The notes under the pieces are model-generated. The model was not told where the DNA came from. It was given only the letters and a program-made list of their open reading frames with translations, and did no database searches. A stretch of DNA of 64,000 bases, taken from positions 310,001 to 374,000 of the forward strand of contig NW_026570279.1 of assembly GCF_019649055.1 (NCBI RefSeq). The letters run 5' to 3'. The translations under genes were made by a program, and so were the position numbers. This document shows positions 1 through 12,870 of the stretch, one piece after another; position 1 is the stretch's first letter, and each line of letters starts with the position of its first letter. This stretch comes from Paramacrobiotus metropolitanus. Its lineage: Eukaryota > Tardigrada > Eutardigrada > Parachela > Macrobiotidae.

Positions 1-487
1 TACTATAAATTGTTCAAAATTACGTAAAGTGAGAATAATAACGAAGTTCTAACTCGTAGAAATCAACGCGCAACGCAAAAATTCCAGGCGAATTTAGAAG
101 CTTAAACAGCAAATAGCTTAAAATCCGGGCGGAGCGCGGAAATTTTTTGATTTTTTCGGCTGAAAAGATAAATTTCCTAGAGTTTTTAGCGAAAAAGATT
201 ATGAAAATTCTAAAACTTTATTTAAAAATCGCTTTTCTTGATCCCATCCCATCTTTCAACATTCTCAGCCCATCTCAGCCCATCCGCTGCTTGTCCTCAT
301 CCCATCCCCATTTCATCTTAAAAATGGGATGGGCTGGAAAAGATGGGGGAAATTTTCATCCCAACCAAAAGATGGGCAAAGTCTGGTTGACTGCTTATTT
401 GTACCAAAAACTAGTAGTAAAATTAACTACGGTTAGAAGGTGGTACAAGTTGTACCGTACAACTTACACGCATTTATTTCCTTTCAG

Positions 488-1169
488 TGGACAATTCGGA
501 GAACCGTACAGTGTGACTATCGATCGGAAAGGCTGGGCGGTGAATGAAGTCGGTATGTCGGGTCGGTCTTTGACGATTTCTGTTAGCCAAAAGTCTGATC
601 CTCCAAGTGGATACTATTACGTGGTCAATCCTGGCACCATTATTAGTGGGAGACTGGCGTTTTACCCGAAAACTTCCGATGGCGGATCTAAGGATACGAT
701 GCCGCCGTATCAACATCCTCTGGTAAAACGCTTCGGTGCTCTCCTGGAGAATGGACGCCTTGCCGACTGTAAACTGGTTTCCCGTGATAGAAAAGAGTTC
801 GCCGTTCACCGTGCCGTATTGGCTGCCCATTCGTCGGTATTTGCTGCCATGTTCGAAAATAACATGAAGGAGAAATTGTCGGGACAGTGCGATATAAAGG
901 ATATCGATGGTTCAGTCCTGGAAGCACTCATCAAGTTTGCCTACACATGCGCTCCGTTGGAGCTGCCGGCTGCGGATTTGCCGGTTTTGTACGACGCTGC
1001 GGATAAGTACGATATGCATGATCTTCGGGTCCGCTGCGAAGAAGAAATGGTTGGAGCGATCAATGTGGATAATGCGCTGCAGTATCTGTTGTATGCCAAA
1101 GAGCGCCGTCTGCAGGATCTGCAAATGGCGGCCGCCAAGTTCATCGGCGAGAATGGCGGCGAAATCTGA
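488..1169 (+). CDS. MATH-BTB protein, last exon (gene continues to the left)
   Basis: SPOP/TDPOZ-like protein; such proteins use a MATH domain to hold a substrate and a BTB (POZ) domain to dimerise and bind cullin-3 ubiquitin ligase. The exon starts after a clear acceptor (tttcag, to 487) and is open for 227 codons. It holds the C-terminal strands of a MATH domain (signature GWAVNE, then YYYVVNPGT) followed by a complete BTB fold: ADCKLVSRDRKEFAVHRAVL, then FAAMFENNMKEKLSG, then LEALIKFAYTCAPLEL, then ALQYLLYAKERRLQDLQ near the end. No BACK domain follows, as in the other copies in this window. The matching first exon (N-terminal half of MATH) is not seen between 1 and 487, so it lies to the left or is lost. 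The same exon start phase (one base, then codons) is found in all the paralogues. Function in this animal is inferred from family only. Confidence 0.88.
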
Positions 1170-2884
1170 GCGCTTGGACGCCATGACGTGTATGGGTTTG
1201 GATTGGCATGCCCGTGCGGAAAGAATGGTTATTTTTCCTGCAAAAATTTATGAACTTATACGAATGAGTCGGTTTCTGCCTTTGATCAGGATTCGTGAAC
1301 GGCCTCCCAAGCACTGTTGACTGAGTGCGGGCCGATCGTCAACTCTTGCTTTTTCTGTTCCTTTTTTATAAACACAAAATACTGTAGAACTTTCGCTGGC
1401 GTTTGGAGACTGAGATCACATTTACGGCTGGATGTTTTGTTGTTCGGGATTATTAACAATGAGGAGAAACTTCCATTAGATGATGCTCTGGTTATTTTCG
1501 ATAATATTAAATTTTTGTAAGGTGACAGCATTGGATGATTCTCCTGTCTTGTTCACTCTTTTTTCCAAAGTACATTCGTCAGTATTGACGCGTGGGTTTT
1601 GTTAGCTTAGACAACTGAGTAATAAAAATCGGAGCGACTAGAGAACCGTCACAAGACCATTATTAGTTTTCCGGTAATCACCGAAAAGCATAAAACCCGG
1701 CACGCTTTGTTAGGCTTCGGTAATAGGCGTTGGGCAATAAAATGAAACCCACAAAAGTCTAGACGCGTGGAAAAAGAGGAAATGGGTAACCAACGACCCA
1801 GGCGAAAGTGAACCAGAAAAGCAATGAGAGCGGTGATTTGAATTTCGTACATTTTTATCTGCATTCCTCATAATTAACATTACAATATTTCAGTGTCCAC
1901 AATTATTGGCAACTGGTCTTTTAGCTTTGGGTAGATTCCCTCCCGTTTGACCTTTGGTCCGGAAAAGTGAGGTTTGGGCCACGAGCGTGCTGCTTACTGT
2001 TCCCTAATCCTTACTAATTGAAACCTTTGCTTGATGAACAGAATTCAATAAATAACGTGCGCAAGGACGATCGCTTTCAAACGGGCGCTCTACATAAAGA
2101 ATTTAAAGTGTGCGGTTGCACCTATGTAACCTTCCAAAACGACCTCGACCGGTCGTTTTGGACGGTTACACACCTATGCAGCAGAATCGTCGTATTGAAA
2201 CAAAATTGTGGAAATCCCGGCGATCTCTTAACCGACTGCACAATCATTTCACGTGACGTTAGAGATTGCTGCATCGTATCGTTCTGGTTGCGCAGTTTTC
2301 CATAGTTTTGCTCTGCACGTGTCAATTTCCAGAAAACATAGCTCTCATTAAAGCAGCAGCATTAAAAGCGCAACACTTTTTCTTTATGTTCCTCATTTTA
2401 AAACTTTTCATCTGCTTTTCATTGGTTAGAAAGTACAAGATGATGAATGGTTTATGCGACTGTTTGTTTAATTCTATCGTTTGTTTTGTTTAATTTTATT
2501 GTTTTGTTTTATTCAAACAGGATTTTTTTAGCGGATAATACGTAGATAATTAACAGCAGCCTAAAACCACAAACTAGGAACTGGTACTGTATTCTCCGCC
2601 CAAAGTTATCTTGCTCGCTGTGAGCAGGGCTGCAGGTACATAGCGCTTAAGCAACGAGGCAGTCCACCGGATACTATCGGCTATAGAGCACATCTTTACC
2701 ATTCAACGCCTGTGTTGGTCGATGGATATTTTAGTTATTAGCTTCTCAGACCATAAAAAAGCGCGTCGCCGGGAATACCATAGATAATCTAATGCATTGA
2801 GACAATTTATTGCGCCGATCATCGCTTCTTCTCAGTGGTACATAGTCTATCTGCATATCATCGACGAACAGAGTTAATTCATAA
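1170..2884. other. Intergenic, no gene seen
   Basis: AT-rich DNA with no frame that resembles a known protein. A short palindrome lies near 2135-2163 (CCAAAACGACcTCGACCGGTCGTTTTGG). The 3' end of the MATH-BTB gene should be in the first few hundred bases. Confidence 0.5.
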
Positions 2885-2889
2885 AAGTA

Positions 2890-2931
2890 AGGGATGGTCT
2901 CATATCTGTAGCGAATCTCGCTACGGTACAG
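2890..2931 (+). repeat. Left terminal inverted repeat of the 10.9-kb element
   Basis: It starts AGGGATGGTCTCATATCTGT and pairs with 13719-13760. It is preceded by target duplication AAGTA (2885-2889). Confidence 0.85.
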
Positions 2932-3296
2932 TACACCGCCGTCCCAGAACAGCAGATACCCGATACGGTACGGCCATTTCCGATTCGCGCACCTGGTTAT
3001 CAGTGCAGAGATTCGGGACGGGGGTATGCTGCGTATCCGAATGCGTCCCGTATTTACAACTCCCTGATATTGTGTCCCGCGAACCGTATCTCAAAACCCG
3101 TACCAACCCTGCGTCTCATATCTATCAAAAATTTTGCGCGCGGTTTTTACGCATACCCTGAAATACAAAGAAAAACGATACGGTACGTGAAGCCACCTCC
3201 AGAGGTCAGTACAGAAGTGGCTCAATTTGTACCAAACTTGAAACCAGTTGTCACTGTCGTGTTTCGGACCAAGATTACCAACCAGCGCGACACCTA

Positions 3297-3930
3297 TATA
3301 GCCGCGATGCACCGCGACTCGGCCTATACTGTAGGCAGGCATACCTGCCGCGACGCCGCGATGGCCGCGACGCCTGTATATACCGCGATTCATCGCCACA
3401 CGGCTTATACCGTAGGCAGGCATACTTGCCGCGACGCCGCGATGCACGCGACGCCTGTATATAACCGCGATGCACCGCGACACGGCTTATACTGTAGGCA
3501 GGCATACCTGCCGCGACGGCTGTATATAACCGCGATGCACCGCGACACGGCTTATACCGTAGGCAGGCATACCTGTCGCGACGCCGCGATGGCCGCGGCG
3601 CCTGTATATAACCGCGATGCACCGCGACACGGCTTATACTGTAGGCAGGCATACCTGCCGCGACGCCGCGATGGCCGCGACGCATGTATATAATCGCGAT
3701 GCACCGCGACACGGCTTATACTGTAGGCAGGCATACCTGCCGCGACGGCTGTATATAACCGCGATGCACCGCGACACGGCTTATACCGTAGGCAGGCATA
3801 CCTGTCGCGACGCCGCGATGGCCGCGACGCCTGTATATAACCGCGATGCACCGCGACACGGCTTATACTGTAGGCAGGCATACCTGCCGCGACGCCGCGA
3901 TGGCCGCGACGCCTGTATATAACCGCGATG
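3297..3930 (+). repeat. GC-rich minisatellite, left array
   Basis: About nine tandem units of 55-85 bases. Each unit has the words GCGATGCACCGCGACACGGC, TATACTGTAGGCAGGCATAC and CCTGCCGCGACG, with an optional GCCGCGATGGCCGCGACG block that makes the two length classes. Each unit contains the palindrome GGCAGGCATACCTGCC. Long open frames run through on both strands because the unit lacks stops; they are repeat artefacts, not genes. Confidence 0.92.
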
Positions 3931-3939
3931 CTCCGTGAC

Positions 3940-5889
3940 ACTGTATATGCCGCAAATAGGTTTTTATGTTTCCAGACTTTTTCAGATTTTTTCTGATAAA
4001 AGTTCGATAATCCCCATACCAAACCTCAAAATGTCAACAGTGAAACAAACACATTCAGACTCTAGGGTTATCGACCGAACCGCAAGCCGACATAGCTGAC
4101 CGTGACGTCACTTACGATCACTACGGAGAAAACAAAAGTTTTTGTTGTGTTAATTTTCTCCGGGGTTTGCAAGTTATTGTCACAGACATCTGTGCGATGG
4201 CGGAAGTGCTTCTTGCTAGTTACTCACACAGGTCATTATTTGATTGCGGTGAACACTCCCTATCGCTCAAATCTCTATAGGCCACAGCAAGTACTTACTA
4301 TAGTGTGAGAAGGTCTGGTAACCTACCGTTTGACGTCACCACTCTCGCATACACGGGAGGGCGGCTGCCATGGTGACAGATGCGCGTTTTTTGCGGTTTT
4401 TGTCAATTTTCTCAGCATATTTGTTTTCTCTTCTATTTCTAGCCCCTCATGTTTGGGTTTCTAAGTTCAATATGATCTGTTAAAATATCAGAAAGCTTTA
4501 GAGGAGAAAGGAGCTGAGGATTTCTTTTAAAAGGGACCAGAAAATCTGTGGACCTATGGTAAGCAATAGCACAGCAGTGCATTCTGTTTGCGACAGTGAT
4601 GACGTAGTCGACCGTTGCAGAGTCGGTTCCCAGTCCTTTGACCTATAGCAAGTTCTTGGCCACAGACAACCCGTTTGTTACAAGCAAAGTTCGTAATAAC
4701 AACGCACGGAAAACGGCTTGAACGCTGCGGATGGGAGAACAGTTTTCTCAGAATTTCACTGAACGAAAACTTTGCGATATATTATTTATTATACTAACAC
4801 AAAAATGAGAATCTGCATGCGGTGACAGGATGAGCATTTTTAAAATGACAGTTGTGGCAGGTTTGAACTAATCGCTTGATATAAAGGTGCATGAGAGCCT
4901 CTCTTTGAGAGGCTGCCAGGTTTTTAATGGCGGATGCGGCTTTACAATTAATGATATATATTTGCCTGATGTAACACCTCAATCAACAAAATCATTTGGC
5001 AACTGTATTATGTACATGTAATAACTAACCTTGAAGTTGCCTTTTTAGTTTCGCGAAGGACTTGTACACTATTGTAACACTGTCACTGATGTCAGACGGT
5101 ATCTTGGCAAATCTTGAAGCAAATATCAAGTCAGTCAGGCATTTCACAAACTAATAAAACGATCACTTGTTTACCTTTTGGAATTGTGTCCGAAAAAATA
5201 AGCATTCTTTTCGACCGATATGTCGAATCATTGAATTCCATACGAGTACACGTAGTTTTATACAAGACTGCAAACCTGGTATATTTTTAGAGCGGAATAT
5301 ACCGCCACTAAGACCAGTTAATCCGTACTGTGAATGAGAAAACTGAAACAAATTAGTGTACCGTGTACACCAAGTTTTTAAATTCGACATTACACTACAG
5401 TAGCAACCGATTGCTTCTTTCACACTTTCCTATGCGAATGTGATATACAGCTTTATCTGCGATTTGCAGCTTCTTGCCATTACGGGAATCCACTGCGTAT
5501 AGTTTATAAACGGTACTGTGTTACCTAATCATCGACACGATTTTAAATTTTTTGTCAATCATCAATCCGCTCTTCTGTGAGTTACATGATCGCACTCTCC
5601 CTGATGTACGTGTACCAATACAAATCACAAATCCATAACGTTTTTTTAAACGTATTGGTTTTCATGCGCCGAGCTATACATCTTGAAAACCCTCTTGAGA
5701 AGTCAGAGAAGATAAAAGCAGAAGACGCTCTGGAAGACCCAGTGAAGGGTTCAACTGGCAAACAATAAAAACAGGTGTTCTACAACTAAAACTTAATTTT
5801 GTACGCCATATGGATGCAAGCTTCTTTGCCGGTCGCACAGGGTGTTCTCGGAATTCAAAACATTGAGAAGCTCTTTTTGGCTTCGGCTT
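3940..5889. other. Interior of the 10.9-kb element, no recognisable gene
   Basis: No frame here shows a recognisable domain; the longest are under about 90 codons. Nothing repeated or structured stands out. Confidence 0.5.
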
Positions 5890-6132
5890 ACTCACCAGGG
5901 CACATTTTCCCCCTCCAAATTCAGAAAATTTTTATTTTGTGTAAAATCGTAGTATACTATCGTAGTATGCACTATGCATATGGCTAAAAAATATTTTCAT
6001 CTGCCATGGTCAAAGGGGCGTGGCGAGACAACAATTAAAAGTTTGCGTATTATCGCATACTATGCAATGCAGTGAGTACAAGTTATTCGTATTAATTTAT
6101 TTTTGTGTTACTTTTTACTAGTACTGTAGTAC
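5890..6132. mobile_element. Single arm of the long-palindrome MITE
   Basis: This segment matches the first arm of the 719-bp palindrome at 47299-48017 over its whole length: shared words ACCAGGGCACAT, CTCCAAATTCAGAAAA, GTAGTATACTATCGTAGTAT, TCATCTGCCATGGTCAA and ACTATGCAATGCAGTGAG, in the same order. Only one arm is present. It stops at about 6132, where a piece of retrotransposon coding sequence begins, so the second arm was deleted or replaced. Confidence 0.82.
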
Positions 6133-6135
6133 CGA

Positions 6136-6310
6136 ACGGGAGCAACCTCGGCGCGCTCAGAGCAGGATAAAGTGGTGAAGTCACCGAACTCGGGCAGATG
6201 ATACGCCAAGAAACGGGCGAAATACGGGCAACTGATTATCTGCGCCAGCGGTTTAGCATTGAAATCCAACGCGGGAATGCGGCCTCGGCCATGGGAACAG
6301 CACCAGTATC
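6136..6310 (+). pseudogene. Non-LTR retrotransposon fragment, extreme C-terminus
   Basis: In one frame this reads GEVTELGQMIRQETGEIRA followed by QRFSIEIQRGNAASAMGT. The last 40 or so residues of the retrotransposon fragment at 30480-30907 read QQTGEIRSLEFLKQ and IQRGNAASVIGT, so this is the same protein end. No reverse transcriptase domain is attached. A 3'-end remnant is what a heavily 5'-truncated non-LTR copy leaves. Confidence 0.7.
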
Positions 6311-7610
6311 GGCTAATTTATTATTTAGATGAAATGGTCTGTATAATTAGGCCGCCTATTCCTGCTGTCGGCTGAGGCTGTGGAATTAGTACATTTTTAT
6401 TATGATAGAAAAATTGTGACTTTTGCATACCGCCAGTTAATAAAGTTGACAAATTTTTTTGAAAAAACAATTCGGGGGGTAAATATACGGGTAAATATAC
6501 GGGACTGACAGCTCGAGACTCGAGTCTCAACGGCTATTCTGCATCGTGTCACTGAACTGCTTTCACTTTGTGTCTGGGCGTGTTGCACACCACATAAATG
6601 GTTATCCCTTGTTATTGCCGTTTTTTCTGTCTGTCCCTCCTTCTTTTTAATCGATTTTCTGCTGGGTATTAATCGTAAGCAGTATTTTTAACTTTTAAGT
6701 AATTTCGCTATTCAGTTTACACAAGTAACCGGTCGATAGAATAACCGTTGGAACATGGGCGTTTCAGGGAGCTTTCCAGGACACCGTTATTTTTTATCCT
6801 TACGGTATGTAGTCGCAGCAGCACCCAACCAAAACGTTGATACCGCTATGCGATAGCAATACGTTTCTCTTAGCAATTATTAACAAACTGCAGGAAACGG
6901 TGTATTGATTTATTCTTGGGGGTTTTCTCTTCTAGTGCTACGTAATTTTACGTTCTTCAGTAACTGGCCGTCACTAATTCTAATGGTACGATCAATTTAA
7001 AATTGACAGTCTGTGGAAAAATTATAAAAAATGGAATTTTTTCTACGCTTACATTAAAGGCATTCGAAACGCATGCCTAACCAAAAAAATGCTGTATAAC
7101 GCGCACCCTTGAATATAACGTGCAATTTGCATATGCAGTTTACGTAAAATTGGGATCAATAGTGTTTTCGGTACGCGCGATTCAAGTTTACGTAATAGGA
7201 AAGTGTGGGAGTGGTTCGATTTTTGTTACGTTATTAAGTTTAATTACAAGGGATGGGGGGTCAGGAGGGTTTTCTTGCGTGGCAGGCCGGCACTATAGAA
7301 AACAATGAAACCTCGCGAAGTCTACTATTTCTCGATAAACGACTGCCGGCTAATTACGTCTTGTCGTAGCAAAGATAACGCCATTACATATTTTATCGAA
7401 TGGCTACGCGCGAGAGCCTCCCGCGCTATGAGCATTGACTACGCGCGGGAGTTTTTCCACGCACAAAAAACTACTAACAAAAGAGTATTCATTACGACAG
7501 GGCAACTAATAATTACGGCAAGGTCACCTTTTAGTGATGTAAAACCAAAAATCTGACCAACCGGCGTTTTACATTTTGTGATAATTCGAGTTTTCACAAC
7601 TCTCAGCCGT
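6311..7610. other. Interior of the 10.9-kb element, nothing recognised
   Basis: AT-rich, with no frame above 90 codons that resembles a known protein and no clear repeat. Confidence 0.45.
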
Positions 7611-8700
7611 TATGGCGTCAGAACTTAAAGTGGGAAACAGTGGAGCAAGGGAGCCAGCGAACACATCAAGTCTTTACAAATTCTGGCGGCAATGCCAAAA
7701 CATCAACGACGCATCCGCTTCATGACACGTTCCCCTACAGTTCAGTGAAGCTGGTCTGAAAGAAAGCTGGCGCTTAACGCCCACACTGGCGGAATTCAAT
7801 TCCCACAAAGAAAAGCATTACGATAACTCTGAAAAGTGACTGCCAGGCGATGGTGCGTCTTAAGCTTGTGATGGGTTTCACCAGGGCAGCTGAACATCCC
7901 CGAAGCCGCAGCGGAAGCCGATTTGCCAGAGCCAGAGCATCCTACTGTAAGCAACGTTGTCGCTCCTGATTTTCCGACGTTCAGAGTCACACCTCGCGGA
8001 ACCATTAAGCACCGCTGTCGGCTGTTGGAAGGAAGGCCCCATCAACGGTTCAATCAGACAGCTCAAACGTCATCGCAGCCAGTCCAAGCCACGCCCCAGC
8101 CTGCCGACACACCGGCTCCCGCTTATTCGAACAGTCCCTCCGCAAGAAGGAACGATATCAGCCTGCCGAAAACAAGCGGCTCGGATTTGGAGCTAAGACT
8201 ACTTAACGCATGGGTCTATCTGCTGCTCAATACAATTTCCTCAGAAAGGCGGCCTAGAACTTCCTGCAGAGTTGGCTCTGTGCTAAAATAACGACCAGTG
8301 CTTCGCAAGGTCAAGTTTCCACATGCGGATGCATGGAGGAAACCTTGTGCAGTCCATGTTTAACGGTGTCAACCACTATGTTTGCGCGTTGTACAGCTGT
8401 GACATCCCCGGTCTTGTCCGGATCTACTGTTCAACGGGTCAAGTGCCCAGACTTGCTGAAACTACAGTTGCATTTCCTGTTTGCCCATCTGGACAGCAAG
8501 GGTCATATCAACATCGAGTACGACCCGGTTTACGGACAATCACCCGGAGGAAATAACTGCCTAATATGTATACTCGTTTTGCCTACGACCTGTTATTGGG
8601 CAAGCAGATTCGAAACGCCAACTACGCCAGGGAGGATGAAATGCGCCACTGGTTTTTAACCATATTCGAAACCGGCATATTGGCGCCTCTTCCCAGATCG
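7611..8700 (+). pseudogene. Unidentified degraded coding sequence
   Basis: GC content rises here compared with the flanks, and open stretches follow each other in different plus-strand frames: about 37 codons from 7611, a Pro/Gln/Ser-rich stretch from about 7880 to 8290 (words PEPEHPTVSNV, TPQPADTPAPAYSNSP), then a frame from 8333 (HLDSKGHINIEYDPVYGQ) and a last piece ending near 8700 (EDEMRHWFLTIFETGILAPL). The pattern looks like one old protein gene broken by frameshifts and stops. A low-complexity region followed by a globular part would suit a transposon protein, but I recognise no family. Confidence 0.4.
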
Positions 8701-11003
8701 TAGGGTTCTAATCCTTGAATGTAAACCACGGTGAGAGGTCATAACTGCACAGCAAAAGCAGCAGTACTGTAAAAATACGCCGGCGGTTGCATCTGCCCAG
8801 CGGATACAGATCAGTTTAGCTGCGAATATTGCTCTCTACAATAACTGTCGGTTTTGTTGCTTAACTTCGCCATCTCAAGAAATGATAAATTTGACGTTCG
8901 TAGACGTATGTTCGAGAAATGAACAGAAAAACCGTACAATTTCCATTTTTTGCCATAAATACTTAGTGGTCGAAAATATTCTGCAAGATATTCTCGCGCG
9001 TAGACATGACCTTATTTTATTTCCAAAACTAATCGGATGTTTCACATCAAAAATTGTATGAAGAACTAACTGTGTTCGTAGTAGTTAAAGCCAAAAAATT
9101 GTACTCGTATGTACATTAGAAACTCCGACTTCGAACCCCCTGAACGGTGAACAACTGTGAATCCTGAACAACATCCTTCGTACCGGCGCTTTTCTTAACG
9201 TATATACTTCCGAACCATGAATAGTATTATACTTGTACAGTTGTACCCGTTTTTACGTCATATAGGAGAACTAATTTGTGGTAAAACTAGGAAATGAACA
9301 CTGGTGTGCATTGGTTGTCCGGAGCGCAGCGTTTATGCGTGTTTCTTTTGCTTTGGCTAATAAACAATGGTGTATTGGATAAAGCTCCGCAAACCACATT
9401 TTACCACCAAAGTCTCCACAAGCACCTCTCACCATCACCAGGCTCCGCACAACAATTTTCGCACCACGTTGTCTTTGGCCACCATTTTTGCGACACTGCC
9501 GTGTACTCGACCGAAGCGAAGTGAAGGCCCTCTAAGTTCAAGATAACAGGACTTTCTGTCACGTCGGTCACGGTCACAGATGAATTATTGCGTAATCGTG
9601 GCCGCCAAAAATAACTTTATGTGACCACTACTTTAGGTGACCCATCTTTCCATACTCTAGGTGACCACTACCTTTCCATACTTTACGTGACCACTACCTC
9701 TCCATATATTTTATTCCGTACACGGTCTTTGCACTAGGATACCTTGCATTCCGTGCATTACCTATTCTCGCACTACCTTTTATTCAGTAAACTACCTTTG
9801 ACACAACCATTCCTTTCGGTATACCATCAATCCATGCTACTGTTGGCGAAAAAGACTCTGTGGCGACTCGTTCAAAAATAAAAAATGGCACTGTCCAAAG
9901 TTTCACACCCAGCGAAGAAAATCCAGCACACCGGCGCGAAAGTTCTTTTCTAACTGCTGATGATGCTTGTGTTGCGCCACAGGGTACATACTTTGTTCGC
10001 AAATATTACAAATGAATATCTAATAAAGTATCTCACATATATGTGCAGCCTTCCAGTCACGGATATTACAGCCAGTGAAAGGAACAATTGCTTGGTACCT
10101 CACTATCCCTACGTGTACAGTTTGCAGTTCATCCCAGTTATAGACATTTCTCCAAATACTTCTAGCTTCGCTTACGTCTTTCAGTCCTAGGGAACAGCGG
10201 TGCACTTTCCTAGCTAAGAATACCGGCAGTTCAGGACACCACTTCATACGGTTACTCAAGAGTTTCAAAGACATACAGTGAATGGTCGTATTCCTGTCCA
10301 CGTGCTGCATCATGGCATCGCGAGCCGCGAGGCAATGGCAGTGCGGGTATATTACAGTTTGGCGATGATGCCTAAATGGCAGGTTACCTGCCAGTTAAGC
10401 TTCATCGCCTGTAAATGTAATCATGTTTGTCCTTCAACCTACCGCACGCAGGTTACAGAACAAATATGGCTGGAAAACCTTGAGAGAGTGAGTCACTGGG
10501 TATTAACACCATTCGAAGCTAAGCATGTACGTATACTCAAAGCCCGTACTGGCTGGACGGCTGAGCGATTAAAACCGAGGTATTCGCGAACCATAAAGGC
10601 CCATAAACCATAAAGGCCCGAGTGGCATCAAAAAAGACGAGCCAGGCCACAAGACGAAAAAGCTTTTTTCCTCTCGTGACAACCAAAAATTAATCGTTCA
10701 AAATAGTGGTGTCCAGTGCCCAGAGACTCTGGGGTTGTGCGCTCTGCCTTTGGTGGTGTCAGGAGATTTTGCAGATTATTTAAAAAATATTGTACTTGCT
10801 CCTCCAGTAGTTTTTTAAGCTTTCTACTCGCTGCTAGTCCAAGTAAATATTGTGAAATCAAACTGTAGAAGTCCACGTAATGCAGCAATAAATTGTGAAA
10901 CAACATAACCCATCGCGAATTAACTGAAAGCGACTCTTTGTTTTTCATAATGGACGGCAAAAAGGATGGTAGGGTTTTTTTCGATGATTTGGCACGAGAT
11001 AAT
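8701..11003. other. Interior of the 10.9-kb element, unassigned
   Basis: Short repeats of GTGACCACTAC and CTTTCCATACTTT-like words occur at about 9618-9700. Several frames of 70-110 codons exist (for example around 10020-10313 minus and 10278-10613 plus), but they overlap one another on opposite strands and none shows a recognisable domain. I do not call them genes. Confidence 0.4.
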
Positions 11004-11423
11004 AACTGTATTGCGGTGACTCTCAGATCGCTAGATCTAAGCATACCGCTACATCTCAGCTCTCTGCCGGCTGATCCGAAAAGGCTGCGTTTTGAAAAAA
11101 GCTTGCGAATAAGCAAAGTACACAGCAGGCGTTTAGCACATCAGCACCAACAGATCTGATGTACATCAACCGCTAAAAGCGCGTGTAGAGCATAGGCTAA
11201 CTGGACTGCCCTTCCCTGTGTCTTTTTTAAAAGGGAGCAGGAAGCTGCAGGACACAAATACCTACCGGTTGAAAAAGGCAATTTGGACGGTGCTGCAGGA
11301 TCGTCACAGAAGATGGTTTGCAGGGAAGAATGGGTCTGATTCAGACCGCTTGCCATTTTTATGGCTTTTGGACCGTTCTGCGAAGCTGCGATGTAGCGAT
11401 CTGAGAGTTACCGCAGTACAGTT
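11004..11423. mobile_element. MITE, 420 bp, copy 1
   Basis: Terminal inverted repeats AACTGTATTGCGGTGACTC at the left and its near-complement at the right (GAGAGTTACCGCAGTACAGTT). A 3-bp target duplication AAT flanks it (11001-11003, 11424-11426). The interior matches the element at 54659-55128, which also has a 3-bp duplication (ATT). Open frames inside both copies are shared because the copies are related; there is no transposase. Confidence 0.87.
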
Positions 11424-11742
11424 AATGCTCTACGCAGTACGTGTACAGACGAATAGAATCGCGCTATTTTTTTATACTGGAACAAGACCTTTTCACTTTA
11501 ACTTGACCTTATCACCATAATTAGCCTTTTTACGCGTGTGCAGGCAATTAAGTGTACCAGCCGCAGACTTTCGTTGCGTTGCTCCCCTTGGTCTGCGGAG
11601 CCTTAGTTCAAACGTTACCCCATTGTAGGACAGCGTTAAATGCCGCTTCGTGCAATGTACAACAGTCCCCAGTTTTAAGAGGCGCGCTATTTTAAGAAAG
11701 CAGCTATTCCATTACTAGTACATTGCAGTTTGCAAACAATTT

Positions 11743-11890
11743 AATAATATGCATTAAGAACTCCAGACTGTAGTTCTGGATACTGTATTAACACAGTATT
11801 AGCACAGTACAGTATCCTGATCTGCAGCCTGGAGTTCTTGACGCAATTTGCTGTTAATAATGCAAGTTGGAGTTCTTAATGCATATTATC
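11743..11890. mobile_element. Small foldback element, 148 bp
   Basis: Ends AATATGCATTAAGAACTCCA and TGGAGTTCTTAATGCATATT are inverted copies (about 23 bases each). The middle has its own inverted words, TGGATACTGTATTAACACAG against TACAGTATCCTGA. This is a MITE-like hairpin with no coding capacity. Confidence 0.75.
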
Positions 11891-12112
11891 AAGTTGCATA
11901 CATGGAATGTTTCGTACCAAAGAAAAAAACTGGAACGCGTTTTTTCTTCCTGTAGTCACTGTAGTCATCTTTAGACAACCTGTAGACACCATGTAGAGAC
12001 TGTTAGTTTTTGTTCCCGACCGGTGTTACCGCTGAGACCGGTTAGAGCAACACTGAATTCCTAAAAATAGAGGACCTCTTTATCGCTCGAGTGTGCTCAC
12101 CTGCGCATTTGC

Positions 12113-12870
12113 AGCGTCGCGGTGCATCGCGGTTATATACAGGCGTCGCGGCCATCGCGGCGTCGCTGCAGGTATGCCTGCCTACAGTGTAAGCCATGTC
12201 GCGGTGCATCGCGGTTATATACAGGCGTCGCGGGCATCGCGGCGTCGCGGCAGGTATGGCCGCCTACCGTATCAGCCGTGTCGCGGTGCATCGCGGTTAT
12301 ATACTGGCGTCGCGGCAGGTATGCCTGCCTACGGTATAAGCCATGTCGCGGTGCATCGCGGTTATATACTGGCGTCGCGGCCATCGCGGCAGGTATGCCT
12401 GCCTACGGTATAAGCCATGTCGCGGTGCATCGCGGTTATATACAGGCGTCGCGGTCATCGCGGCGTCGCGGCAGGTATGGCCGCCTACCGTATAAGCCGT
12501 GTCGCGGTGCATCGCGGTTATATACAGGCGTCGCGGCAGGTTTGCTTGCCTACGGTATAAGCCATGTCGCGGTGCATCGCAGTTATATACAGGCGTCGCG
12601 GCCATCTCGGTGTCGCGGCAGGTATGGCCGCCTACCGTATAAGCCATGTCGCGTTGCATCGCGGTTATGTACTGGCGTCGCAGCCATCGCGGCGTCGCGG
12701 CAGGTATGCCTGCCTACGGTATAACACGTGTCGCGGTGCATCGCGGTTATATACAGGCGTCGGGGCCATCGCGGCGTCGCGGCAGGTATGGCCACCTACC
12801 GTATAAGGCGCGTCGCGGTGCATCGCGGTTATATACTGGCGTCGCGGCCATCGCGCTGTCGCGATCATGA
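12113..12870 (-). repeat. GC-rich minisatellite, right array (inverted relative to the left array)
   Basis: Same unit family as 3297-3930 but on the other strand: TCGCGGTGCATCGCGGTTAT, ACAGGCGTCGCGGCCATCGC and GGCAGGTATGCCTGCCTAC. About eleven to twelve units of 50-77 bases, some with GGCCGCC in place of TGCCTGCC. The two arrays face each other near the ends of the 10.9-kb element. Confidence 0.92.

Noticed and set aside
3070-3922. Long open frames of 100-207 codons on both strands
   Set aside because: They run through the minisatellite; unit sequence lacks stops in several frames. Repeated peptides such as APRHGLYCRQAYLPRR are artefacts.
10628-11520. 162-codon minus frame and 100-codon plus frame
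   Set aside because: They cross the border of the 420-bp MITE, and parts recur in the MITE at 54659-55128; they are transposon sequence, not a gene.
12093-12870. Frames of up to 200 codons on both strands
   Set aside because: Same minisatellite in inverted orientation; no start context or domain.
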